Shown: positions 6,528 through 16,297 of the stretch, piece after piece | Position numbering within the stretch: the first letter of the stretch is position 1 | How the letters are laid out: each line of letters opens with the position of its first letter | NCBI GenBank assembly: GCA_937958815.1 | Contig: CALGMR010000011.1 | Location: 1-64,000, forward strand | Source: an uncultured Rhizobiaceae group bacterium | Lineage (GTDB): Bacteria; Pseudomonadota; Alphaproteobacteria; Rhizobiales; Rhizobiaceae | Length of the DNA stretch: 64,000 nt | Reading direction: 5' to 3' | Made by a program: the position numbers and the translations under genes | The notes under the pieces: model-generated | Seen by the model: only the letters and a program-made list of their open reading frames with translations | What the model was told of the DNA's origin: nothing | Databases searched by the model: none

Positions 6528-8942
6528 TTACCCTCGCAATACACCACCAGTAGATTTCTCAACATTTGCAACGATCTTAGCAGTAATTGCGTCGATCTCT
6601 TCGTCAGTCAGGCTTTTGTCCATCGGCTGGATTGTGACCTCAATCGCAACAGATTTTTTGTCTTCTCCAAGCGATGGGCCTTCAAACAAGTCGAACACTT
6701 TTACATCGGTGATGAGTTTTTTATCTGCGCCAGAAGCCGCCCGAAGCAATGTGGTTGCATCTGCTGTTTTGTCCATCACAAACGCGAAGTCGCGACGAAC
6801 GGCTTGCAGTGCTGACATGGTGACAGCGCCTTTTGAACGATTGGCTTTTTTGCGTGGCGCCGGGATGGCTTCTAGGTTTATTTCAAAACCACAAAGTGGG
6901 CCAGCAACATCCATAAGCTCCAACGTCATGGGGTGGAATTCACCGAACGTTCCCAAAACGACTTTGGGGCCAAGTTTCAACGTTCCGCTTCGACCCGGGT
7001 GAAACCACTCTGGCCCACCTGATTCAATCTGCACTTTGCTTGGGTCCATGCCGCAAGCTGCAAGAACCGCAAGTGTATCTTCTTTCGCATCAAAAACACC
7101 AACTTGTTCTGTAGCACCAGACCAATGACGTCCTGATCCTTCTAGTTTATGAGCGCCGCGTCGAATGCCTGATGCTGTGCGAATTTGATCTGATGGCTCA
7201 GCACCTTGATAGACATGGCTGACTTCAAAAATCGCAAGGTCGCCAATGCCGCGATCCACATTGCGTTTTGCGGCAGCCAACAGGCTTGGCAACAGGCTTG
7301 GGCGCATGTCCGACATATCAGCAGCGATGGGGTTGAAGAGCGACAGCTCTTCTTGTCCGCCACCGAATGCTTCTGCGTGGTTTTTTGGAATGAAAGAATA
7401 AAGAACAGCTTCGCTCATGCCGCGCGCAGCAAGGGTGCGGCGTGTGTTGCGGGTGCGCGATTGACCCGTGGTCAGAATTTTCTGCCCAACAGCGCCCATG
7501 GCGGGCAGGGGTTGTGGCTCGATATTGTTGATGCCATAAATCCGCATCACCTCTTCCACAAGATCGGCTTTGCCATGCACATCCGGGCGGTTTCCCGGAA
7601 CGGAAACAGTGAGAACGTCACCAGACCCTTCAACACCAAAACCAAGGCGTGTGAGAATGTCAGCAGACTCCTTTGATGAGACATCAATACCTGTCAGCCG
7701 CTTCGTTTCGCTCACTGGAAATTCGATCAAGAGATCAGGTTTTGGAACCGTACCGGTTATCGAAGCCTCGCTGGCGGTGCCGCCGCAAAGGTCGATCACC
7801 AACTGTGTGCCAAGCGCCAAACCATCTTCCATGAAGCTTGGGTCAACACCCCGCTCAAAGCGATAGCGCGCATCAGTGATGATGCCGAGGTCGCGGCCTG
7901 TTCGTGCGATTGTCAGTGGGTCCCAAAGGGCAGATTCCACCAACACATTTACAGTGTCGTCAGAACAACCAGACTCTTCGCCACCCATGACACCTGCAAG
8001 AGATTCAGCACCATTGTCGTCGGCGATGACAAAGTGGTTTGCAGTAAGCGTGTAAGTTTTGCCATCGAGCGCCAGAAATTCTTCTTTGTCTGAAGCACGA
8101 CGCACAGCAAGGTTGCCTTTGACTTTATCCGCATCAAAAACGTGAAGCGGACGACCCCGATCGAAGGTCACATAGTTTGTAATATCCACCAACGCTGAAA
8201 TCGGACGCAAGCCAATAGCCTTTAGGCGCTGCTGCATCCATTTGGGTGATGGGCCATTCTTCACACCGCGCACAAGTTGCAGTCCAAAAGCTGGGCAGAA
8301 TTCTGCTGCACCTTCTGCACCAAGATCAACAGAAACCGGACAAGCACCTTCGCCAGATACTTTTGTTACAGCTGCTGTTTTAACCGAGCCAAGTCCAGCC
8401 GCGGCCAAGTCTTTTGCAATGCCGGATACGCCAAGTGCATCCGGACGGTTTGGCGTGATGCCAATTTCAATGACGGGGTCGTTCAATCCTGCATAGTCGG
8501 CAAAGGGCGTTCCAATTGGAGCATCTTCCGGCAAGTCGATGACGCCGTCATGATCTTCGGACATTTCCAACTCGCGCTCGGAACACATCATGCCGAAGCT
8601 TTCCACGCCGCGAATGTTGCCGACACCCAATGTCACATCAATGCCGGGCACATAAGTGCCAGGGCCAGCAAAGGCACCAATCATACCTGCACGGGCATTG
8701 GGCGCGCCGCAGACAACCTGCAAGGGTTTGCCGTTGCCGGTATCCACAGAAAGCACCTGCAATTTATCGGCATCGGGATGGCGTTCAGCGGTCAAAACCT
8801 TGGCAATGGTGAAGGGTTGGAACGCGGAACGATCATCCACATCTTCCACCTCAAGCCCGATCATTGTGAGCGTCTCAACAATTTGATCAAGCGAAGCGTC
8901 TGTTTCCAAATGGTCTTTCAACCAAGAGAGCGTGAATTTCAT
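6528..8942 (-). CDS. pheT: Phenylalanine-tRNA ligase beta subunit
   Basis: The beta chain of the (alpha-beta)2 phenylalanyl-tRNA synthetase. It supplies tRNA binding and editing while PheS carries aminoacylation. At 804 residues it has the full bacterial layout: an EMAP/tRNA-binding OB domain (residues 40-150, with [10 protein letters not shown] and [11 protein letters not shown]), the B3/B4 editing module with ALVDITNYV and GVMGGEESG, the B5 domain, the catalytic-like core ([14 protein letters not shown]), and the C-terminal anticodon-binding B8 domain ending in TGGVLRG. It starts 4 bases after the stop of the small gene at 8947-9480, so it is translationally coupled to that gene rather than directly to pheS. 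Confidence 0.97.
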   Translation of the reverse strand: MKFTLSWLKDHLETDASLDQIVETLTMIGLEVEDVDDRSAFQPFTIAKVLTAERHPDADKLQVLSVDTGNGKPLQVVCGAPNARAGMIGAFAGPGTYVPGIDVTLGVGNIRGVESFGMMCSERELEMSEDHDGVIDLPEDAPIGTPFADYAGLNDPVIEIGITPNRPDALGVSGIAKDLAAAGLGSVKTAAVTKVSGEGACPVSVDLGAEGAAEFCPAFGLQLVRGVKNGPSPKWMQQRLKAIGLRPISALVDITNYVTFDRGRPLHVFDADKVKGNLAVRRASDKEEFLALDGKTYTLTANHFVIADDNGAESLAGVMGGEESGCSDDTVNVLVESALWDPLTIARTGRDLGIITDARYRFERGVDPSFMEDGLALGTQLVIDLCGGTASEASITGTVPKPDLLIEFPVSETKRLTGIDVSSKESADILTRLGFGVEGSGDVLTVSVPGNRPDVHGKADLVEEVMRIYGINNIEPQPLPAMGAVGQKILTTGQSRTRNTRRTLAARGMSEAVLYSFIPKNHAEAFGGGQEELSLFNPIAADMSDMRPSLLPSLLAAAKRNVDRGIGDLAIFEVSHVYQGAEPSDQIRTASGIRRGAHKLEGSGRHWSGATEQVGVFDAKEDTLAVLAACGMDPSKVQIESGGPEWFHPGRSGTLKLGPKVVLGTFGEFHPMTLELMDVAGPLCGFEINLEAIPAPRKKANRSKGAVTMSALQAVRRDFAFVMDKTADATTLLRAASGADKKLITDVKVFDLFEGPSLGEDKKSVAIEVTIQPMDKSLTDEEIDAITAKIVANVEKSTGGVLRG

Positions 8943-8946
8943 GTGT

Positions 8947-9480
8947 CTATGCTTTCTTCTTCGGCGCAGCTTTTTTTGCTGGTGCCTTAATCGTACGCGA
9001 GGTGGAGAGGCTTAATTTCTTCGCCTTTTTAGCTCGTTTCTTTTTGCGCTCTTTCAGCTCTTCAAAAATAACGAAGCCAATATCCAAACCATCATCAACA
9101 GGTTCATCTGCTTTCAAAACGGCTTTGGTGAAGGTCAAAGCCAATTGGGTTGCATGCACCACGTGGGCGATTGGGTTGCCATTGGGCAAAACACCGTCAA
9201 TGCGAATAATATCCCCTTCGCCCGGCAGCAGACCCATAACTTTCATCGGGCCAGCAGCAGTAAAAGTTGTAATTTCGAGCGCTTCTTTTTCAGGATCAAT
9301 ATCCTGCTGCAAAGCAAAAATGTGTTTGGCAATCTCTTGGGCTGCTTCTTCAGCTTGGTTGTCACAAGCCGCCTTCCGCCAATCTTTTTTCTTAGGCGCG
9401 GCGCGATCGCCGGCCCGAAATTCGGAAGCCATATGAGCAAAGTCGCCTTTGAGGAGCGCTGCGTCTGAAAAGCGTGTCAT
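8947..9480 (-). CDS. Unknown basic-tailed protein encoded between pheS and pheT
   Basis: A 177-residue protein. Residues 1-60 are charged and helical, residues 60-140 form an alpha/beta core (helix [13 protein letters not shown], strands around [15 protein letters not shown], helix [15 protein letters not shown], then DIGFVIFEE), and the last 35 residues are a Lys/Ala-rich tail. The core resembles what I remember of DUF6173 proteins, but I am not certain. Its start overlaps the pheS stop in an ATGA, and pheT starts 4 bases after its own stop, so three genes are translationally linked. This strongly suggests the protein is made with the synthetase. The basic tail could bind RNA, which is inference. 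Confidence 0.75.
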   Translation of the reverse strand: MTRFSDAALLKGDFAHMASEFRAGDRAAPKKKDWRKAACDNQAEEAAQEIAKHIFALQQDIDPEKEALEITTFTAAGPMKVMGLLPGEGDIIRIDGVLPNGNPIAHVVHATQLALTFTKAVLKADEPVDDGLDIGFVIFEELKERKKKRAKKAKKLSLSTSRTIKAPAKKAAPKKKA

Positions 9481-10559
9481 CCGCTCAACCCTCCAAACAG
9501 GGTTGGCATGTCAAGTGGGCGGAAACCGTAATGGTCGATCCAGCGCTGATCTGCTTCAAAAAATGGACGCAGATCTGGCATGCCATATTTCAGCATAGCG
9601 ATACGATCAATGCCGATGCCCCACGCGAAACCTTGATAAACATCTGGGTCGAGACCCGCATTGCGCAAGACATTCGGATGCACCATGCCGCTGCCCAGAA
9701 TTTCCATCCAGTCTTCGCCTTCACCAAATTTCACTTCGCTGCCCGAGCGATCACATTGAATATCGACTTCAAGGCGTGGTTCCGTGAACGGGAAGAAGGA
9801 CGGGCGGAAACGCATGTCGATATTGTCGACTTCAAAAAATGTCTTGCAGAATTCCAGCAATGTCCATTTCAGGTTCGCAATATTGGCCTTCTCGTCGATC
9901 ACCAAACCTTCAAGCTGGTGGAACATAGCCGAATGAGTTGCATCACTGTCTTGGCGATAGGTCTTACCGGGAATAACAATGCGGATCGGTGGTTTCTGAT
10001 TTTCCATCGTGCGGATTTGCACGGGAGACGTGTGCGTGCGCAAAACACGGCGTTCACCTTTTTCATCTTCATTGAAGAAAAACGTGTCGTGCATTTCTCG
10101 CGCTGGGTGACCTTCTGGGAAGTTCAGCGCTGTGAAATTGTAATAATCGGTTTCAATGTCTGGCCCTTCGGCAACAGTAAATCCCATATCGGCAAAGATG
10201 GCGGTGATCTCGTCCATCACCTGGCTGATCGGGTGAATGCGGCCCGCTTCCAATGGATTTTGACGAACGGGCAGGGTGACGTCCACGCGCTCGCTGGCAA
10301 GGCGTGCTTCAATGCCTGCACGTTTCAAAACGTCTTTGCGAACATTGATTGCGTCGGTGATTTTGGTTTTCAATCCATTGAGCAATGGCCCCATGGTCTG
10401 GCGTTCTTCGGCGCTCATTTTGCCAAGCGTTTTCATTTGCTCGGAAATAGAGCCTTTCTTGCCGATGGCGCCCACGCGAACGGCTTCAAGTGCGTTCTCG
10501 TCTGCGGCGCTCTCAATGTCTGCCAGAATGGATTTCTCTAGGGAGTCGATGTCGCTCAT
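9477..10559 (-). CDS. pheS: Phenylalanine-tRNA ligase alpha subunit
   Basis: The catalytic alpha chain of class II phenylalanyl-tRNA synthetase, charging tRNA-Phe. The 360-residue length is standard. An N-terminal coiled-coil arm (residues 1-100) precedes the class II core: [10 protein letters not shown] and [11 protein letters not shown], motif 2 around [14 protein letters not shown] and YRQDSDATH, then [12 protein letters not shown], and motif 3 with [17 protein letters not shown]. The ATG is at 10557-10559. Upstream is a strong terminator hairpin that ends the rpmI-rplT transcript only 17 bases before this start, so pheS must be reached by readthrough or from a very close promoter. Confidence 0.97.
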   Translation of the reverse strand: MSDIDSLEKSILADIESAADENALEAVRVGAIGKKGSISEQMKTLGKMSAEERQTMGPLLNGLKTKITDAINVRKDVLKRAGIEARLASERVDVTLPVRQNPLEAGRIHPISQVMDEITAIFADMGFTVAEGPDIETDYYNFTALNFPEGHPAREMHDTFFFNEDEKGERRVLRTHTSPVQIRTMENQKPPIRIVIPGKTYRQDSDATHSAMFHQLEGLVIDEKANIANLKWTLLEFCKTFFEVDNIDMRFRPSFFPFTEPRLEVDIQCDRSGSEVKFGEGEDWMEILGSGMVHPNVLRNAGLDPDVYQGFAWGIGIDRIAMLKYGMPDLRPFFEADQRWIDHYGFRPLDMPTLFGGLSG

Positions 10560-10575
10560 GGATATGCCTTAAAAC

Positions 10576-10613
10576 AAAAAGAACCCGCGTCAGCGTTAAG
10601 CTGCCACGGGTTC
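10576..10613 (-). terminator. Intrinsic terminator or attenuator between rplT and pheS
   Basis: On the minus strand a long hairpin starts with GAACCCG and ends with CGGGTTC. About 14 paired positions with one mismatch surround a short TTAAC loop, and five Ts follow. It lies 32 bases after the rplT stop and 17 bases before the pheS start. It probably ends the ribosomal-protein transcript or attenuates pheS. No Phe-rich leader peptide is seen upstream. Confidence 0.8.
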
Positions 10614-10644
10614 CAAATTATGTCACTCTAATTGGAAGCGCGGG

Positions 10645-11049
10645 TCAGCCTTTGACTGCGCCTTCAAAAGCGTTCGGTGTTGTGTCTTTCAAATATTCAA
10701 GTGCCTTTTTGGCAGCTGCAGCAACGGCAGCAAATGCTTCCGGCTGGTTGATTGCCATATCTGAAAGGTTTTTACGGTCCACTTCGATGCCTGCTTTTGT
10801 GAGGCCGTCGATGAGACGTGAATATGTCAAACCGTGCTCACGAGCAGCAGCGTTGATACGCTGTGTCCAAAGTGTACGGAATGTGCGCTTGCGTGCCTTA
10901 CGGTCACGATATGCGTACTGTTGTGCTTTCTCAACGGCCTGCTTTGCAGTTTTAATCTGCTTACGACGGGCGCCGTAATAGCCCTTGGCTTTTTTGAGAA
11001 CTTTTTTGTGTTTTGCGTGGGCGGTAACGCCGCGTTTTACACGTGCCAT
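10645..11049 (-). CDS. rplT: 50S ribosomal protein L20
   Basis: The 134-residue L20 protein needed for early 50S assembly. It has the highly basic N-terminal helix ([30 protein letters not shown]), the conserved [21 protein letters not shown], and the globular C-terminal part with YSRLIDGL and DRKNLSDMA. In bacteria where it is studied, the globular domain also binds the operon leader as an autorepressor. It has a clean AGGAG ribosome site and follows rpmI by 33 bases, so both are on one transcript. infC is not adjacent, as is common in alphaproteobacteria. Confidence 0.98.
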   Translation of the reverse strand: MARVKRGVTAHAKHKKVLKKAKGYYGARRKQIKTAKQAVEKAQQYAYRDRKARKRTFRTLWTQRINAAAREHGLTYSRLIDGLTKAGIEVDRKNLSDMAINQPEAFAAVAAAAKKALEYLKDTTPNAFEGAVKG

Positions 11050-11082
11050 GATCTAAACTCCTGAAATCTCGGTTGTTGCGGC

Positions 11083-11286
11083 TTATTTGCCTGCGTAAGG
11101 CATAAATTTCTTGATGACGCGTGCGTCTGGCTCGGAAAGAACCATTGTGCCACGTGCATTGCGGAGAAATTTGTTAGACCGCTTGATCATGCCGTGCTGT
11201 TTGCCGGCAGCTGCTACTTTCACCTTACCGGTGGAAGTCACTTTAAAGCGCTTCTTAACGCTCGACTTGGTTTTCATCTTGGGCAT
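11083..11286 (-). CDS. rpmI: 50S ribosomal protein L35
   Basis: The 67-residue L35 protein, beginning [17 protein letters not shown] and ending FMPYAGK, with the usual basic [12 protein letters not shown] core. The frame remains open upstream to 11412, but the ATG at 11284-11286 with AAGGAG just ahead gives the canonical length. It is the first gene of the rpmI-rplT transcript. The leader of about 150 bases contains a terminator-like hairpin, so expression may be controlled by attenuation. Confidence 0.98.
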   Translation of the reverse strand: MPKMKTKSSVKKRFKVTSTGKVKVAAAGKQHGMIKRSNKFLRNARGTMVLSEPDARVIKKFMPYAGK

Positions 11287-11350
11287 TTTGCACTCCTTCA
11301 ACACCGCATAGAATAAGGGTTTTGCCCTAACGATGTTCTTGTTCGTTTTG

Positions 11351-11387
11351 AAAAAAACAAAGCCGCACAAACCAATAGCGAGGCTTT
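11351..11387 (-). promoter_or_regulatory. Terminator-like hairpin in the rpmI leader (candidate attenuator)
   Basis: On the minus strand, arms AAAGCC-T-CGC (11387-11378) and GTGC-GGCTTT (11368-11359) pair with one mismatch and are followed by a T-rich run (11357-11351). It lies 65 bases before the rpmI start and downstream of the predicted promoter. No minus-strand gene precedes it, so it is better explained as a leader attenuator than as the end of another transcript. Confidence 0.5.
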
Positions 11388-11443
11388 TCTGCATTTTGAA
11401 CCGCCAAGGCATGCCCTGCCTGACCGCTCTGTAAGCAGCGGTG

Positions 11444-11472
11444 ATGTAGACTCAATTGCAATGAAACGCAAG
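11444..11472 (-). promoter_or_regulatory. Predicted housekeeping promoter of rpmI-rplT
   Basis: On the minus strand CTTGCG and CTACAT are separated by exactly 17 bases, close to the CTTGAC-N17-CTATAT pattern of rhizobial sigma-70 promoters. It would start transcription about 150 bases before rpmI. The spacer to 11537 on the plus strand also serves the solute-binding protein gene. Confidence 0.5.
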
Positions 11473-11537
11473 TCTTTGCCTGCGCCAAAATGCGGTTTAT
11501 GAGTTTGTGACAACCACCAATAACGGCTCACACTCAA

Positions 11538-12386
11538 ATGCTTCTTTCACGCACATTTTTGGCCGCACTGATATTTATGGCATTCGTGCCGTTTTCATGG
11601 GCGCAAAGCACCAAAGACCCTGTGATTCCGAATTTCTGGGATCCTCAAGAGCGGGTGGTCAAACCGGGGTTGCAAGGCGTGCAACGCATGAAGTTTTTAA
11701 CGGTGACGGATTTCCCGCCATTTTCCTTCATCGACAGTCAAAAACAACTGCGCGGTTTCCACGTGGATTTGGCGCGCGCCATTTGCGCTGAATTGAATTT
11801 GACCAATGTATGTCAGATACAGGCAATTCCATTTGAAGAGATTGAGCGGGTTTTAAAGTCTGGTGGAGCAGAGGCCGCGCTGGCAGGTCATGCGATTACT
11901 GCCCAATCGCGTCAGCGCTTTGGCTTTTCGCGTCCCTATTTTAGATTACCTGCAAGGTTTATTGCCAAGCCAGCAACCGGTCTTTCAGAGCCGTTGGCAA
12001 AAAGCTTGGTGGGAAAAACACTGGGCATTGTGGTCGACACAGCACATGCAGCCTACGCCAAAGCCAATTTTGGCAACACGGCATTGCGACAGTTTGATTC
12101 CATCGGCACAGCTATGGCAGCGCTTGAAAAAGATGAGGTGGCAGCGGTGTTTTCAGATGGATTGGCTTTGTCATTCTGGATTCAAAACAAAGGGGCACAG
12201 GCGTGTTGCGAATTTGTGGGCGGCCCCTATTTGGACGAAACCTATTTTGGTCGGGGTTTGGCGGTGACTTTGGCTCCCCAAGAAACCGATCTGGAAATCG
12301 CGGTCAACTTCGCTCTGCGCTCTATCAATGACAAAGGCATATTTGGCGAACTCTATTTGAGATATTTTCCAATCAGCCTCTATTGA
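11538..12386 (+). CDS. Periplasmic solute-binding protein, amino-acid type (SBP_bac_3)
   Basis: A 282-residue extracytoplasmic solute-binding protein of the polar amino acid ABC transporter type. A signal peptide (residues 1-22, ending FSWAQS) is followed by FLTVTDFPPFSFIDSQ, the typical first strand and ligand loop, then LRGFHVDLARAICAEL and GLIGVV-like hinge strands. No lipobox is present, so it should be a soluble periplasmic protein. No permease or ATPase genes are adjacent, so it may serve a distant transporter or act as a sensor input. It stands alone and converges on the hydroxylase gene. Confidence 0.85.
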   Translation: MLLSRTFLAALIFMAFVPFSWAQSTKDPVIPNFWDPQERVVKPGLQGVQRMKFLTVTDFPPFSFIDSQKQLRGFHVDLARAICAELNLTNVCQIQAIPFEEIERVLKSGGAEAALAGHAITAQSRQRFGFSRPYFRLPARFIAKPATGLSEPLAKSLVGKTLGIVVDTAHAAYAKANFGNTALRQFDSIGTAMAALEKDEVAAVFSDGLALSFWIQNKGAQACCEFVGGPYLDETYFGRGLAVTLAPQETDLEIAVNFALRSINDKGIFGELYLRYFPISLY

Positions 12387-12400
12387 TAAAAGCGTTCTTG

Positions 12401-13213
12401 TTACTTTTGCTGGATAAACGGAACTTTTAAAGACCAACCCAGTTGGGCAGGGCGTTCGTCCTGCCACTCGCTGAGGCCTATAGTCATGCCATCATGGCCA
12501 AGTTCAGGCTGATCGATATACGTTCCAAACAAGCGATCCCACCAAGGCAGGTTGAACCCATAATTGGAATCCGTTTCGTCACCAATTGCAGAATGGTGCA
12601 CACGGTGCATGTCTGGTGTCACCAATACCAATCGTAAAACGCGATCCAGCCACAAGGGCAGTTTGGTATTGGAATGGTTGAACATCGCACAACCATTCAA
12701 CACAATCTCAAACACAATCACTGCAACAGCCGGTGCGCCAAGAGCCACAACCCAAGCGGCTTTCCAGATCATCGACACGACAATTTCAATAGGATGAAAT
12801 CGAATGGCCGTGGTCACATCAATGTCACGGTCAGAATGGTGCATACGGTGGAAGCGCCAGAACAACGGCACCTTGTGCGAAAGCACATGCGACAGCCAAA
12901 CTGCAAAATCGAGAACGATGAAACTGACCAATACGGCCAACCAGAAAGGAATATCGATCAGGTTGAAAAGTCCATGGCCAGAGCTTTGCGCCCAAAGTGC
13001 GAGGCCAACAGCAGCTGTTGGAAACAAGAGCCGCACCAAAACACTGTCCAAGACGACGATCGCAATATTGGTTGTCCAGCGTTGCCCTTTCGCCATTGTC
13101 AGCTTTCGCCTTGGCTTGGCCCATTCTGTAAAAGCCAAAACAGCAAACAGGCCGAGAAATACACTCAGTCGAACAGCACCCTCATGATCCGCTATCAAAG
13201 ACTGCAGTTCCAT
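12401..13213 (-). CDS. Sterol desaturase / fatty acid hydroxylase family membrane protein
   Basis: A 270-residue integral membrane di-iron enzyme. The histidine clusters of the fatty acid hydroxylase superfamily are visible: LSHVLSHKVPLFW, RFHRMHHSDRDID and HRVHHSAIG, flanked by four or so hydrophobic segments (residues 15-35, 45-70, 80-110, 145-170). Enzymes of this superfamily hydroxylate or desaturate lipids using O2; the substrate here is not determined. The last part (LPWWDRLFGTY) is typical of the bacterial branch. It starts 6 bases after the TerB-like gene ends, so the two may share a transcript. Confidence 0.88.
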   Translation of the reverse strand: MELQSLIADHEGAVRLSVFLGLFAVLAFTEWAKPRRKLTMAKGQRWTTNIAIVVLDSVLVRLLFPTAAVGLALWAQSSGHGLFNLIDIPFWLAVLVSFIVLDFAVWLSHVLSHKVPLFWRFHRMHHSDRDIDVTTAIRFHPIEIVVSMIWKAAWVVALGAPAVAVIVFEIVLNGCAMFNHSNTKLPLWLDRVLRLVLVTPDMHRVHHSAIGDETDSNYGFNLPWWDRLFGTYIDQPELGHDGMTIGLSEWQDERPAQLGWSLKVPFIQQK

Positions 13214-13219
13214 ATTGCG

Positions 13220-13627
13220 TTATCCATCCTGATGTCGTGCACGTGCTGCAAGCTCAAGGGCTGCGCAAGTGAGTTTGTCGAGACCAAGACGGTTGCGCAA
13301 GAGTTGCAAGAGTCGCACTTCCTCAGGACTGACATTCAAGTCTGTCGCTGCGATTTCTGCTGCCAAAGCATAAGCGGTTTCTTGCAAATTGCGCGGCAAA
13401 CTTGCGGCAATACCCAAAATGGTCTCCAACCCTTCATCTTCTTGAAGAATGTCACGACATGTCTTTGCAGCATTGACCATTTGATCGCTGTTATAGCTGC
13501 TGAAAATTGGCAGGGTTTTTACGATATTGCCGATACGCAGCATCTCGTTTTCATCCATTTCGCGATCTACCGCCGAAATAGAAACCATAACGTATACGAG
13601 AGTGTCTTGATGAGAAATGCCGTCCAT
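13220..13627 (-). CDS. TerB-like tellurite-resistance family protein
   Basis: A 135-residue all-helical protein with acidic repeats resembling TerB/DjlA N-terminal domains: VDREMDENEMLRIG, then DLNVSPEEVRLLQLLRNRL near the end. This fold is thought to act as a metal-binding or scaffold module; the specific function is unknown. The open frame extends upstream to 13771, but that part looks non-coding and MDGISHQDTL at 13625-13627 is the likely start, though no strong ribosome site is visible. It lies just upstream of the hydroxylase gene on the same strand and diverges from lysK. Confidence 0.75.
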   Translation of the reverse strand: MDGISHQDTLVYVMVSISAVDREMDENEMLRIGNIVKTLPIFSSYNSDQMVNAAKTCRDILQEDEGLETILGIAASLPRNLQETAYALAAEIAATDLNVSPEEVRLLQLLRNRLGLDKLTCAALELAARARHQDG

Positions 13628-13837
13628 AGGGATGCGTCCAAATTGATGTGTTGGTTTAGTGTATTGTGGCCTGTCACTTGTTTCAACAACATGATCCTTG
13701 AATACGAAAATTGTGATGTGGTTGACGTTAATGCAGTCACACCATAGGTTCCGCCCGCTGATAGATTGCAATCTCTAGCGCTGCATATATCAATCAAAAC
13801 TCTGCATTTTTTAGTCTCCTTATACAGGCCAATCTCA

Positions 13838-15472
13838 ATGACCAATTCTGCCTTTTCCAAGCTTGATACTTCCCCTGAATATGTGGAAGCCGCGAAGGTG
13901 AGTAAGGCTTGGCCATTTGAAGAAGCACGCAAGATTGTCAAACGTTATGAGAAGCGCGGGCCGGGAGGTGCATTGGAGCACAATTGGCCAGACGAAGTGT
14001 TGTTTGAAACGGGTTACGGCCCTTCGGGCTTGCCTCATATAGGCACTTTCGGTGAGGTTGCCCGTACGTCTATGGTGATCAATGCATTTCGGTTGCTGAC
14101 AGAAGATAAAGTCAAAGTGCGTTTGTTGTGTTTTTCAGATGACATGGATGGCATGCGCAAAATTCCAGACAATGTTCCCAACAAGGACATGCTGGAAGAG
14201 CATTTGGGCAAACCTCTGACACAGGTGCCTGACCCATTTGGTAACGAGCACCCTTCGTTTGGTGAACACAATAATGCGTGTTTGTGTGCCTTCTTGGATC
14301 AGTTCGGTTTCACCTATGAGTTCGCCAGTTCGACCGAGTATTACAAGAGCGGGAAATTTGACGAGCTGCTTTTGCGGTGCGCTGAAAAATATGATGAGAT
14401 CATGGGCGCAATGTTGCCAACACTGGGTGAGGAGCGCCGCGCCACATACAGCCCGTTTTTGCCCATTTCGCCAACGACCGGCCGTGTCCTTTATGTGCCA
14501 ATGAAGTCTGTGGATGCGAAAGCCGGAACGGTCACCTTTGACGATGAAGATGGCAGTGAAGTTACGCTGCCGATCACAGGCGGCCATGTAAAATTGCAAT
14601 GGAAGCCAGATTTCTCCATGCGGTGGGCGGCGCTGGATGTGGACTTTGAAATGTACGGCAAAGACCATCAGAACAATTCAAATCTCTATGACAAAATGTG
14701 CCGTATCATGGGCGGACGTGCCCCAGAGCATTTCATTTACGAGTTGTTTCTTGACGACAAAGGCGAGAAAATTTCAAAGTCAAAAGGCAATGGCATCACC
14801 ATGGAGCAATGGCTGAGCTATGCTTCGCCAGAAAGCCTATCACTGTTTATGTTCACGAAGCCAAAGACGGCCAAGCGTCTGTTCTTTGATGTGATCCCCA
14901 AACAGGTGGATGAATATTTCCAGCACCTTGGCGGTTATCATAAAGCTGAAGATGCCAAAACCCGTTTGAACAGTCCTGCTTGGCACATTCACGGTGGCAA
15001 CCCACCTGAAATTGATATGCCAATTTCATTTTCAATGCTGTTGAATTTGGTCAGTGCAGCCAATGCGTCCGATAAAGAAACCCTTTGGGGTTTCATCAGC
15101 CAATATGATGCAAGCGCAACACCGCAGAACAATCCAAAGCTTGATGAGTTGGTTGGCTATGCGATCAGTTATTTTGAAGACTTTGTAAAACCCAACAAAA
15201 ACTTCCGTGCGCCAACCGATCAAGAACGTGGTGCTATGGAAGACCTGGCGAAACGTCTGGCCAGTATGTCCCCTGATGCTGATGCAGAAGCTTTGCAAAC
15301 GGAAGTTTTCGCCGTCGGCAAAGAGCACGGATTTGAAAATCTGCGGGAATGGTTCCAAGCACTCTATCAAGTTCTTTTGGGACAAGACCAAGGCCCGCGC
15401 TTTGGGTCTTTCACGGCTCTTTATGGAAAAGATGCCACCGTGGTTATGATCAACGAAGCTCTAGAGCGTTAG
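13838..15472 (+). CDS. lysK: Lysyl-tRNA synthetase, class I
   Basis: A 544-residue class I LysRS, the form used by most alphaproteobacteria instead of the class II enzyme. The HIGH signature appears as PHIGT at residues 66-70 after [18 protein letters not shown] is the KMSKS loop near residue 305. The C-terminal half is the helical anticodon-binding region. The ATG at 13838 is chosen because [10 protein letters not shown] matches the usual start; the frame is open further upstream. It is monocistronic, diverges from the TerB-like gene and converges on the S24 gene. Confidence 0.95.
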   Translation: MTNSAFSKLDTSPEYVEAAKVSKAWPFEEARKIVKRYEKRGPGGALEHNWPDEVLFETGYGPSGLPHIGTFGEVARTSMVINAFRLLTEDKVKVRLLCFSDDMDGMRKIPDNVPNKDMLEEHLGKPLTQVPDPFGNEHPSFGEHNNACLCAFLDQFGFTYEFASSTEYYKSGKFDELLLRCAEKYDEIMGAMLPTLGEERRATYSPFLPISPTTGRVLYVPMKSVDAKAGTVTFDDEDGSEVTLPITGGHVKLQWKPDFSMRWAALDVDFEMYGKDHQNNSNLYDKMCRIMGGRAPEHFIYELFLDDKGEKISKSKGNGITMEQWLSYASPESLSLFMFTKPKTAKRLFFDVIPKQVDEYFQHLGGYHKAEDAKTRLNSPAWHIHGGNPPEIDMPISFSMLLNLVSAANASDKETLWGFISQYDASATPQNNPKLDELVGYAISYFEDFVKPNKNFRAPTDQERGAMEDLAKRLASMSPDADAEALQTEVFAVGKEHGFENLREWFQALYQVLLGQDQGPRFGSFTALYGKDATVVMINEALER

Positions 15473-15520
15473 GTCAGAAGTGATTGCCAGCGAGCCGAGT
15501 GCAAACAGCTTGTGAAAAAA

Positions 15521-16213
15521 CTATTGGCTGGCCCAGACAATGCGGGCAACCCAATCGATCTCTGTAAGTTGGAATTCACGGTTTTCATGTTCAGGATTGA
15601 TGGATTCTAATTCAATCAATTTTGCGGTGCGGCGCGCCAAGACCTTTGCCATCACTTCGCCTTCGTGGGTGCGCACCACCACCCTGTCGCCGCGCCGAAT
15701 TGAAGCCGCGGGGGAAACAATTATGCGATCGCCGTCACGATAAAGCGGCATCATGCTGTCGCCAGAGATTTCAAGCGCGTAGACAGCTTCGCCATCGGGG
15801 CGGGGAAACTCTACCGCATCCCAACCTTCACCAGTCGGCAAGCCGGCATCATCGAAGAAGCCTCCAGCTCCCGCTTGCGCAAGGCCAAGAAGAGGAACAG
15901 ATGGAGGAACTTGAAAGCTTGCCTGGGCGCCTTCACCAAACCCAGTTTGCAGTTTTCCATAGGCGCTTTCAAAGCTTGCGCGGTCATTTTGCATAAGGGC
16001 AACAAATTGATCGATGCCCGTATCTGTTGCTTGCATGATTTTGTGCAGGGATTCCGTCGATGGCCATCTTTGGCGACCATCTGCGGACGTGCGTTTGGAT
16101 TTGTTGAATGTGGTTGGATCTAATCCAGCATTTCGAGCCAAGCGTGACACCGACATATCTTTGTCTTGGGCCAAAGCATCAATCGCGGCCCAAACTTGGT
16201 TGTGAGAAAACAT
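15521..16213 (-). CDS. S24-family repressor-like protein (HTH plus LexA/CI-type protease domain)
   Basis: A 230-residue transcription regulator. The N-terminal HTH is visible in MSVSRLARNAGLDPTTFN, followed by a linker. The C-terminal LexA/CI-type domain has the serine of SGDSMMPLYRDGD near residue 151 and the lysine of EVMAKVL near 188, the Ser/Lys dyad of self-cleaving repressors. Such proteins often respond to stress or DNA damage, but many chromosomal S24 regulators in this group have no defined stimulus. It is a single gene without phage genes nearby, so it is more likely a host regulator than a prophage remnant. Confidence 0.85.
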   Translation of the reverse strand: MFSHNQVWAAIDALAQDKDMSVSRLARNAGLDPTTFNKSKRTSADGRQRWPSTESLHKIMQATDTGIDQFVALMQNDRASFESAYGKLQTGFGEGAQASFQVPPSVPLLGLAQAGAGGFFDDAGLPTGEGWDAVEFPRPDGEAVYALEISGDSMMPLYRDGDRIIVSPAASIRRGDRVVVRTHEGEVMAKVLARRTAKLIELESINPEHENREFQLTEIDWVARIVWASQ

Positions 16214-16256
16214 GTTGGTCTCATGAACAAGGAATTTTATCCTATTGTAAGTCTTT

Positions 16257-16283
16257 AAAAAACGCCTGTCCAGAGAACAGGCG
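16257..16283 (-). terminator. Intrinsic terminator after the DsbA-like isomerase gene
   Basis: On the minus strand CGCCTGT and ACAGGCG pair around a 7-base loop and are followed by a run of six Ts. It begins 15 bases after the stop of the gene at 16298-16915. Confidence 0.9.
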
Positions 16284-16297
16284 CTTTCAATTCGAAC

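Noticed and set aside
9474-10541. 355-codon open frame on the plus strand opposite pheS
   Set aside because: It is an exact antisense shadow of pheS with no ribosome site, no family pattern and improbable residue composition; pheS is unmistakable on the other strand.
12674-13747. 357-codon plus-strand frame opposite the hydroxylase and TerB-like genes
   Set aside because: It has a Cys/His-rich, low-likelihood composition and covers two well-supported genes on the minus strand.
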